10,769 nucleotides of DNA, taken from positions 1 through 10,769 of the forward strand of contig JAQTYS010000079.1 of NCBI GenBank assembly GCA_028688175.1, in the 5' to 3' direction. This document shows positions 6,065 through 10,769 of the stretch, in pieces. The position numbers were made by a program, and so were the translations under genes. The notes under the pieces were generated by a model that made no database searches, was not told where the DNA came from, and saw only the letters and a list, made by a program, of their open reading frames with translations. The DNA comes from Methanothrix sp. Lineage in GTDB: Archaea; Halobacteriota; Methanosarcinia; Methanotrichales; Methanotrichaceae. The number at the start of each line of letters is the position of its first letter. Positions within the stretch are counted from its first letter, which is position 1.

Positions 6065-6262
6065 CTTATTGATTCTTTCCAGCCCGTTGGTAGTCCTGAT
6101 CCTCTTCCAATAAATGATGAGTATCAAGTAGACCCTATATCGGACCTCAGGCCTGTTTGCCCAACATGCCATGCAATAAATACATCTAAAGAAGACTCCG
6201 TATTCAATAGAAGAAGTCAAACAATTTATATCAGGTCAGAAAGAGAAAACTACATCAAATAG
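6065..6262 (+). pseudogene. HNH endonuclease remnant (C-terminal zinc-knuckle half)
   Basis: The plus-strand frame reads LLIDSFQPVGSPDPLPINDEY, then QVDPISDLRPVCPTCHAIN and ends at TAG 6260-6262. The stretch DPxxDLRPVCPxCHA is the C-terminal half of the HNH fold found in McrA-like and restriction-associated endonucleases, with the C-x2-C-H metal knuckle. The N-terminal His-His catalytic segment expected before it is missing or degraded (IDSFQPVG where homologues have I-E-x-H-H). The usual His a few residues after CHA is also absent. The frame is closed by a stop at 6026-6028, and the transposase tail abuts it, so the gene seems to have been truncated there. It cannot make a working nuclease as it stands. 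Confidence 0.55.
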
Positions 6263-6274
6263 CAAAGGTTCTTT

Positions 6275-6406
6275 ATGAAAAGCGCGTTGCAGGAATATCT
6301 TGTGAATTATTTGGATAACCTGATTGCCCAGGAACGTTTGAGCGATAAAAACGACATAGTGGTATCCAGCGATGAGATGATGGCATTAATTGGCCATCCG
6401 AATTGA
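6275..6406 (+). CDS. Short antitoxin-like ORF (RHH/DUF6290-type antitoxin C-terminal part)
   Basis: This 43-residue ORF begins MKSALQEYLVNYLDNLIAQE and ends IVVSSDEMMALIGHPN. It resembles the C-terminal half of ribbon-helix-helix antitoxins paired with RelE toxins, in which an AxxEYLxDLxxxxxAxxRL helix is followed by a short linker and an EEMMxxxG end. The DNA-binding N-terminal half is absent; upstream in this frame there is no matching sequence. It overlaps the following toxin-like start by 17 bases, which is the normal antitoxin-toxin arrangement and the best support for the call. It may still be translated but would be expected to bind toxin without binding DNA. The family call is tentative. 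Confidence 0.4.
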   Translation: MKSALQEYLVNYLDNLIAQERLSDKNDIVVSSDEMMALIGHPN

Positions 6407-6467
6407 GTACAAATCGTCTGTGGCTCACGACCTGAAGAATCTGGACAAGGCAAATGCCAAAAGAGAA
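6390..6467 (+). pseudogene. RelE/StbE-type toxin remnant (N-terminal fragment)
   Basis: From TTG at 6390 the frame reads MAIRIEYKSSVAHDLKNLDK, then ANAKREL. The opening (M-x-x-R-I-E-Y-K-S-S-V-x-x-D-L-K-x-L-D-K) is the N-terminal strand and helix of RelE-family ribosome-dependent mRNA interferases. Resemblance is lost after about 6465, where the leader and start of the ureohydrolase gene begin. The frame itself stays open to 6638 only as an overlap with that gene. The catalytic C-terminal half is missing, so it should be inactive. It completes a truncated antitoxin/toxin pair in native order. Confidence 0.5.
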
Positions 6468-6483
6468 CTCCGGAGAAATAAAC

Positions 6484-7467
6484 ATGGACAACAACCTAAA
6501 AAAGCTCGCCGAGAGTGCAAAGACCTTCGCGCCCGAGATGATGCAGCCCCCTTACAGCGGCATCACCACATTCTTCGGTGCGCCCTACCAGCGGGAGACG
6601 AGCGGCCTGGACATTGCCCTGGTGGGTGTGCCCTTTGACCTGGGCGTTACCAACCGCAGCGGCGCGCGCCTGGGCCCGCGGGAGATCCGAAACCAGTCCC
6701 GGCTGGTGGGAGTCTACAACCACTACAGCCGTATGTCGCCCTTTGCCGATCATCGAGTTGCAGATGTGGGAGACGTGCCCTTTCAAACCACCTACGATCT
6801 GAAAGAAGCCCACTTGGATATTGAATCATTCTACAGGAAGATTTCATCGGCTGGCGTCCTGGCCATAACCGCTGGAGGAGATCACTCCATAACCTTTCCC
6901 ATTCTCAAAGGCCTCTCTCCAAAAGAGAAGGTCGGACTCATTCATTTCGACTCGCATTGCGATACCTCGGCACCTTTTCACGGAAGCGGACTGCAACACG
7001 GCTGCCCCATGCGAAATGCCGTAGAAGCGGGGCTGGTGGACCCAAAGCGCACTGTGCAGCTGGGCATTCGCGGCACGGCTGAGCTGCTCTGGCAGTTCTC
7101 CTACGATAGCGGCATGAGGGTAATTCACATCGAGGAGTTCTACGAGCTGGGCTGGAGGAAAGTAATCTCGGAGATCAAGAGTCGGGTGGGAGACGGTCCG
7201 GTCTACATCTCCTTCGACATTGACTGCCTGGACCCGGCCTTTGCCCCAGGTACCGGAACCCCGGTGGTCGGTGGCATGAGCAGCTTTGAGGCCCTCCAGG
7301 TCTTGCGGGGCCTGTCCGGGCTGAATGTTATCGGCGGTGATCTGGTGGAGGTGGCCCCACCTTACGATGCCGGAGGGATTACGGCCCTGGCTGGAGCCAC
7401 GATCATGTTTGAGATCCTCTGCCTGGCGGCCCAGTTCAGGGAGACTTGTACAGCCAGGCCGAAATAA
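6484..7467 (+). CDS. Agmatinase/guanidino-acid ureohydrolase family protein
   Basis: This 327-residue manganese hydrolase of the arginase/agmatinase family releases urea from a guanidino compound. All six expected metal ligands are present: His134 in GGDHSITFP, Asp156/His158/Asp160 in IHFDSHCDT, and Asp245/Asp247 in SFDIDCLDPAFAPGTGTP. Substrate-pocket motifs VTNRSGARLGPREIR (55-69) and DLVEVAPPYD (286-295) are also intact. Agmatinase would make putrescine from agmatine. The length and the TNRSGARxGPxxIR N-terminal region also fit guanidinobutyrase-like or related ureohydrolases, so no gene symbol is given. DSHCD in place of the usual DAHxD is a small departure. The start is ATG 6484 with GGAG about 9 bases upstream; an in-frame ATG at 6454 lies inside the decayed toxin. 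The gene appears to be transcribed alone. Confidence 0.9.
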   Translation: MDNNLKKLAESAKTFAPEMMQPPYSGITTFFGAPYQRETSGLDIALVGVPFDLGVTNRSGARLGPREIRNQSRLVGVYNHYSRMSPFADHRVADVGDVPFQTTYDLKEAHLDIESFYRKISSAGVLAITAGGDHSITFPILKGLSPKEKVGLIHFDSHCDTSAPFHGSGLQHGCPMRNAVEAGLVDPKRTVQLGIRGTAELLWQFSYDSGMRVIHIEEFYELGWRKVISEIKSRVGDGPVYISFDIDCLDPAFAPGTGTPVVGGMSSFEALQVLRGLSGLNVIGGDLVEVAPPYDAGGITALAGATIMFEILCLAAQFRETCTARPK

Positions 7468-7468
7468 C

Positions 7469-7503
7469 CGAAGTTTTGACTTCGCGGCTTCGCGCCTTCG
7501 CGT
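7469..7503. repeat. CTTCGCGN tandem repeat with overlapping hairpin between convergent genes
   Basis: Immediately after the ureohydrolase stop, CGAAGT-TTTG-ACTTCG forms a 6-bp hairpin (7469-7484). This runs into three tandem 8-base units, CTTCGCGG, CTTCGCGC and CTTCGCGT (7480-7503), followed by GAAAC. The location between convergent genes suits a bidirectional terminator or a dispersed intergenic repeat. Similar TTCGCG-rich elements are known as intergenic repeats in many environmental genomes, but no copy elsewhere in this window was seen. Confidence 0.6.
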
Positions 7504-7551
7504 GAAACTGATCCGGCCAAATTTCACTTAGCGGCGCAAAGAACGGTCAGC

Positions 7552-8262
7552 CTACCTCGCCATCGCCTCCTTTTTCATCTCTGCCGGCATCTTCTCAATG
7601 GCATAGCGCAGAGCCGTGCGCGGCATCTTTGCCTTCCACCTCATCACGTAGTCGAAGACCTCAGCCTGATGCTTTTTGCTTGCCTCTTTGAGCAGCCAGC
7701 CGTAGCCCTTTTGCACCATATCGTCCTTGTCCATGAGGAGAATGTCGGAGATCTCAAAAGCCTCATTCAAGAAGAGCCCCTTTCTGGCGGGCAAGATCAG
7801 GGTCACAGCCGAGGCGCGCCGCAGCCACCGGTTCTCGGCATGAGACCAGGCGATCAACTTATCGATGAACTGGGGGTACATCTCCACGAAGCTGCCCAGG
7901 GTGTGATTGCAGAGAACGTCGCATTTGGCCCAGTTGTCCACGTACTGATCCACCCATCTCTCGAAGACTGCAAAGTCCTCGGAGACGAACTGACTGCGCA
8001 AGGAATAGGACCATTCAAAGGCGATGAAAGCCTCCTCGCCAAAGCCATCCTGCAGTAGATCTTCGCACAAAGAGAAGATCTCCTTTTTATCTCGGCCTTT
8101 GATCTCCCGGAAATACTTGGTGGCGATCTTCTTGACGGCAGCGCTCTTCACTCCGTGGAACTTAATCTCCTCTTTGAAGAAGCGCTGAGTGCTCTCCCGG
8201 GTCTTCTCGTCAGCGCTCTGCTCCAGCTCTAGGCGCATGGCCTCCAGGACATTTCTTTGCAT
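7552..8262 (-). CDS. AlkD-like DNA alkylation repair glycosylase (HEAT-repeat)
   Basis: This 236-residue all-helical protein matches the AlkC/AlkD family, which removes cationic N3- and N7-alkylpurines from DNA without base flipping. Key residues fall almost exactly where they do in Bacillus cereus AlkD (W109, D113, R148, W187): here Trp111 and Asp115 in [11 protein letters not shown], Arg148/149 in [13 protein letters not shown], and Trp189 in [13 protein letters not shown]. The length is also the family's. The start is ATG 8262 with GGTGAG 4 bases upstream. The gene is divergent from the 246-residue protein across 46 bp and convergent with the ureohydrolase. It probably acts alone as a repair enzyme. 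Confidence 0.92.
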   Translation of the reverse strand: MQRNVLEAMRLELEQSADEKTRESTQRFFKEEIKFHGVKSAAVKKIATKYFREIKGRDKKEIFSLCEDLLQDGFGEEAFIAFEWSYSLRSQFVSEDFAVFERWVDQYVDNWAKCDVLCNHTLGSFVEMYPQFIDKLIAWSHAENRWLRRASAVTLILPARKGLFLNEAFEISDILLMDKDDMVQKGYGWLLKEASKKHQAEVFDYVMRWKAKMPRTALRYAIEKMPAEMKKEAMAR

Positions 8263-8281
8263 ATCTCACCAGAGGGCTTAT

Positions 8282-8290
8282 CTTTATCAA
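8282..8290 (+). promoter_or_regulatory. Candidate TATA box for the gene starting at 8309
   Basis: CTTTATCAA lies about 23 bases before the ATG at 8309 and no SD is visible in front of that ATG. This spacing would put the transcription start at or within a few bases of the start codon, giving a leaderless mRNA. It is a weak match and is inferred from position only. Confidence 0.3.
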
Positions 8291-8308
8291 AAATTCTTCG
8301 CTAATGAC

Positions 8309-9049
8309 ATGGCACAATTCGTCCTAACTGTCGCCGCAGCAAAGCGCCTCATAGGCAAAGCCCTGGCAGCTCACCCGACCATTAAGGCAGCCCTTTCCTC
8401 TGCCACTCTGGTAATCATTGCCGGAACCACCAACGGCTACGCCGCTGAGGAGATCCTAAAAGTGGCAGGCTATGCGGAAGAGTTTTCCAGAAAGAGCTTT
8501 TTCCGCGGCATTGTCCTGCCGCCGGGAAGGACCACTGAGACAGGAAGGCTGCCGGATGAGAGCGATTTCCCCGGCGATGTGGTAATAGTAAAGGGAATTT
8601 GGCAGAAGGGCAAGACCATCTTCGACGTTGCAGACAGCCTGAGAGAAGGCGATGTTATCCTGAAGGGAGCTAATGCCCTGGACCTGGCCAGAAAGCAGGC
8701 GGCGGTGCTCATCGGCCATCCTGGTGGGGGAACGACCATCACCGCCCTGCAGGCGGCTGTGGGCCGCAGAGTGCAGCTCATCCTGCCAGTGGGCCTGGAA
8801 AAGCGCGTCCCTGGCAATCTGATGGAGCTGGCCGCCCGCATCAATGCCCCCGGTGAGAGCGGCTTTCGGCTGCTGCCCGTGCCGGGTGAGGTCTTCACGG
8901 AGATCGATGCCATTTCGCTGCTCACGGGAGCAGAGGCGGAGATGCTGGCTGCGGGCGGAGTAGGCGGCGCAGAGGGAGCAGTCTGGCTGGCCCTGCGGGG
9001 CAGCGAGGAGCAGTTGGCGAAGGCTGCGGAGCTGATCATATGTCAGTAA
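8309..9049 (+). CDS. Conserved-looking protein of unknown function, Rossmann-like
   Basis: This 246-residue soluble protein is not recognised. The sequence alternates hydrophobic strands and glycine-rich turns: [19 protein letters not shown] (32-50), [16 protein letters not shown] (91-106), [11 protein letters not shown] (115-125), [17 protein letters not shown] (131-147), [10 protein letters not shown] (155-164) and a final [23 protein letters not shown]. The strand-turn-helix with GTT after a buried strand, and the GANALD/GHPGGGT loops, suggest a nucleotide- or phosphate-binding alpha/beta fold, perhaps of the ISOCOT (sugar-isomerase/DeoR effector) kind; this is a guess. The frame is open upstream to 8189, but ATG 8309 is chosen because the upstream part overlaps alkD on the opposite strand. 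The gene is GC-rich like the core genes. Its last bases overlap the receiver-TIR gene by 10, so the two may be co-translated. Confidence 0.8.
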   Translation: MAQFVLTVAAAKRLIGKALAAHPTIKAALSSATLVIIAGTTNGYAAEEILKVAGYAEEFSRKSFFRGIVLPPGRTTETGRLPDESDFPGDVVIVKGIWQKGKTIFDVADSLREGDVILKGANALDLARKQAAVLIGHPGGGTTITALQAAVGRRVQLILPVGLEKRVPGNLMELAARINAPGESGFRLLPVPGEVFTEIDAISLLTGAEAEMLAAGGVGGAEGAVWLALRGSEEQLAKAAELIICQ

Positions 9050-10032
9050 GAAGTGAAGAAATCCCCTTAAGGATATTGATATGTGATTCCGATGAAAAGG
9101 CTGTGGCCACTCTAGTCAGTACATTAAACCAGAAAGACATTGTCATCAAGAAAGATGTTGCGAGAACGATTGGACAGGCATTGTCGCTACTTTCCAAAGA
9201 TGATTATAATACAATATTTATTGATCCCCTCAATATGGATTTGGAGCGAGGAAGTCAGTTCATATTAGAAGTCCGCAAGAATCTGCCTAATATCGTTTTT
9301 GTTCTCTATGTAGATCAGGCGAAAGTTGAGGAAAATAGTGCTGAGTTCTACAGAGGAGAACGATTCCGCTTTAATCACTACTATTATCTGGATAAAGGAA
9401 CATCTGTAGCATCTTTCTCAGACGAGCTTGAATCCGTATTAAATAGCTGCCAAAGATGGCTCTTTAGGTCAATCTCCCAAGAAACTCTCTGCCGATTTAT
9501 TGAGGAGGCAAAGCAGACTCTTGAATCCAAAGAAGAATATACTTCAGCAAAGATAGATGAAATGAAAGATGTTCTTTCCACCAGAGATAGCAAACAAGCA
9601 TTTCCAAGCAAACCGAATTCCCAAATGAGGACAGTCTTTCTCTCTTGTCGCTTTGCTGAAAAAGAATATGTAAATGGCCTTTGCGAACTTCTAAGACAAA
9701 ATGATTTTAAGATCGTTACCGGCAAAGAGGCTAATACATATATCAGCAAGGCTATTCTAGATAGAATCAAAAAATGCGAATTTTTTATCTCATTGATGAC
9801 ACAATATGCTCAAAAATCGGACGGAAAATATATAACCAGTCCTTGGCTATTAGAAGAAAAGGGAGCTGCACTCGCATTTGAAAAACGGATAATCTTGATG
9901 GTAGAAGAGAACGTAGTAGATATCGGAGGACTACAGGGAGACTGGCAGCGAATTAACTTCAATTCCAAAGGCTTCCTGCTAGCCGCCCTGCAAGCAGTTG
10001 AACAATTAAAATCATATTTAGGAGAAAAATAA
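9040..10032 (+). CDS. Receiver-like domain fused to a TIR-like domain
   Basis: This 330-residue soluble protein has two domains. Residues 9-135 resemble a response-regulator receiver: [12 protein letters not shown] with acidic residues at 16, 18 and 19, candidate phospho-acceptor Asp62 in [10 protein letters not shown], and Lys119 in YYYLDKGTS. The usual Thr/Ser after the fourth strand is replaced (FVLYVD), so phosphorylation is possible but not certain. A helical, charged linker (about 140-195) leads to a TIR-like domain: strand [14 protein letters not shown] (198-211), FKIVTGKE (223-230), [20 protein letters not shown] (235-254), then [12 protein letters not shown] (267-278). There Glu272 or Glu273 sits where TIR NADases keep the catalytic Glu; [11 protein letters not shown] follows. 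NADase activity is inferred, not shown. GGAG precedes ATG 9040 inside the upstream gene. The AT-rich, AGA/ATA-rich coding differs sharply from that neighbour, suggesting transfer. Confidence 0.8.
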   Translation: MSVRSEEIPLRILICDSDEKAVATLVSTLNQKDIVIKKDVARTIGQALSLLSKDDYNTIFIDPLNMDLERGSQFILEVRKNLPNIVFVLYVDQAKVEENSAEFYRGERFRFNHYYYLDKGTSVASFSDELESVLNSCQRWLFRSISQETLCRFIEEAKQTLESKEEYTSAKIDEMKDVLSTRDSKQAFPSKPNSQMRTVFLSCRFAEKEYVNGLCELLRQNDFKIVTGKEANTYISKAILDRIKKCEFFISLMTQYAQKSDGKYITSPWLLEEKGAALAFEKRIILMVEENVVDIGGLQGDWQRINFNSKGFLLAALQAVEQLKSYLGEK

Positions 10033-10115
10033 TAAGTGATTTAAAAATAAGACGGCAAGTGGGTTAATGTAAATCCTCGCGACATTTGCAGTTATTAATA
10101 TCCATCACACAGCCA

Positions 10116-10742
10116 TTAGTTGTCGCTAAATTTTGCATATCTTGACAATGCAATTCTCACCTGCATCCACAAGACTGCTTCCTCCCCCTCCCTCCCCCGC
10201 CAGTACATGGGAAGCTCCCAGCCCCGCCCCAGCTTTTGCCTCGTCTTCTCCACCCCGCCCTGCTCATCGTAGTGCCTCTGCGTATCCTCCAGGATGCCCT
10301 CGAAACTAATTCCCCGTAAAGCCTCGTCCATGAGCAGCCGCTCCTCGCTATCCCCTTTCAGGAAGACGCACTCCACCTCTGCCGCCCCCAGAAATTTGCG
10401 AATCTCCCTGGCCAGCTCATATCCCTGCAAGGCGGGAACCACCAGATCGCAATTGGGAAAATGGCGCTGCAGGATCTCCAGAAGCTGTGTGAAGAGATGA
10501 AGATCAATGTCTGCGTATTTAAAGAGCTTATCCAGCACTATTTTTTTATTTTCCAGATCAATCTGCAAAGAGATCTCAAATGCCACTTTATCCAGGCCGC
10601 ACCTCGCCTTCTCCTCCCAACCTAGGCTATCGAAACCCTCCTGCAAGCGGTCGAAGAGGCAGCACAGCTCCCGGCAGAAACTGATTTTTCTCGCCTCAGC
10701 ATCAGGGCCGGCAACGTCGGAATACTCAATAGAAGAGCGCAC
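10116..10742 (-). CDS. Unrecognised protein, probably with its 5' end at or beyond the window edge
   Basis: This reading frame of 208 residues from GTG 10742 matches no family I recognise. It has no membrane helices. The N-terminal half is helical with cysteines (ISFCRELCCLFDRLQEGF). The middle reads KIVLDKLFKYADIDLHLF, then HFPNCDLVVPALQGYELARE and VECVFLKGDSEERLLMDEAL, with strand-helix alternation. The C-terminal part is polar and Trp/Arg-rich (GRGWELPMYWRGREGEEAV). Codon use resembles the host core genes, unlike the AT-rich receiver-TIR gene it converges with. No SD precedes GTG 10742 and the frame continues open to position 10769, so the true start may be outside the window. The gap 10033-10115 between the two convergent genes is AT-rich and shows no gene. 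Confidence 0.65.
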   Translation of the reverse strand: MRSSIEYSDVAGPDAEARKISFCRELCCLFDRLQEGFDSLGWEEKARCGLDKVAFEISLQIDLENKKIVLDKLFKYADIDLHLFTQLLEILQRHFPNCDLVVPALQGYELAREIRKFLGAAEVECVFLKGDSEERLLMDEALRGISFEGILEDTQRHYDEQGGVEKTRQKLGRGWELPMYWRGREGEEAVLWMQVRIALSRYAKFSDN

Positions 10743-10762
10743 GCAAGGCCAACGGCCTTTGC
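10743..10762. repeat. Short inverted repeat near the window end
   Basis: GCAAGGCC and GGCCTTTGC face each other around AAC, forming a 6-bp perfect core (AAGGCC/GGCCTT) that extends to GCA/TGC with one bulged base. It lies at the possible 5' end of the minus-strand gene. It may be part of that gene's coding sequence or an operator; the window ends 7 bases later. Confidence 0.3.
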
Positions 10763-10769
10763 TTTCATC

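Noticed and set aside
6844..7527. Long minus-strand ORF of 227 codons under the ureohydrolase
   Set aside because: It lies antisense to a gene with all catalytic motifs intact and has no recognisable domain.
8189..8308. Upstream extension of the 246-residue protein frame
   Set aside because: It lies antisense over the start of the AlkD-like gene and has no channel- or enzyme-like features; ATG 8309 is the natural start.
8470..9039. Long minus-strand ORF of 189 codons
   Set aside because: It is a shadow of the GC-rich plus-strand gene: Ser/Pro/Arg-rich composition and no family motif.
1..10769. CRISPR array, tRNA or rRNA genes
   Set aside because: No regularly spaced direct repeats, tRNA cloverleaf arms or rRNA-like stretches were seen by eye on either strand.

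Overview
The window is archaeal and most likely comes from a methanogenic euryarchaeote of the Methanosarcinales, possibly Methanothrix-like; the genus is an inference. The evidence is a minus-strand block encoding the small catalytic subunit of archaeal primase (PriS), an archaeal GINS subunit, ribosomal proteins eL42 and eS27 and translation factor aIF2-alpha, an order known from this group. TATA-like boxes sit close to several starts, some Shine-Dalgarno (SD) sites match archaeal 16S rRNA, and GTG/TTG starts are common.

Positions 1-3391 (minus strand) hold one compact cluster, read as nitrilase-superfamily amidase, priS, GINS, eL42, eS27, aIF2-alpha (cut by the window edge). The genes overlap or nearly touch, except for a 59-bp AT-rich gap between priS and GINS that looks like an internal promoter. 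Positions 3438-5118 (plus) hold two tandem six-transmembrane voltage-gated-type potassium channel genes. The second has a textbook TVGYGD selectivity filter. The first has TVGDN in its place and has lost two S4 charges. A GNAT acetyltransferase with an AT-richer sequence follows.

Positions 5766-6483 have no intact gene but are not empty. They hold a minus-strand tail of an IS256/mutator-type transposase, the zinc-finger half of an HNH endonuclease, and a shortened antitoxin overlapping the start of a RelE-type toxin. This looks like a decayed mobile/defence island next to an intact agmatinase-family ureohydrolase (6484-7467). A CTTCGCGN tandem repeat separates that gene from a convergent AlkD-type DNA glycosylase (7552-8262).

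From 8309 a GC-rich unrecognised 246-residue protein gene overlaps by 10 bp a visibly AT-richer gene. That second gene encodes an N-terminal response-regulator receiver-like domain fused to a C-terminal TIR-like domain with a candidate catalytic glutamate. This receiver-TIR fusion is the strongest candidate for an undescribed signalling or immune effector here. The window ends with an unrecognised minus-strand gene whose frame stays open to the edge. All family calls come from reading motifs; no database search was run.
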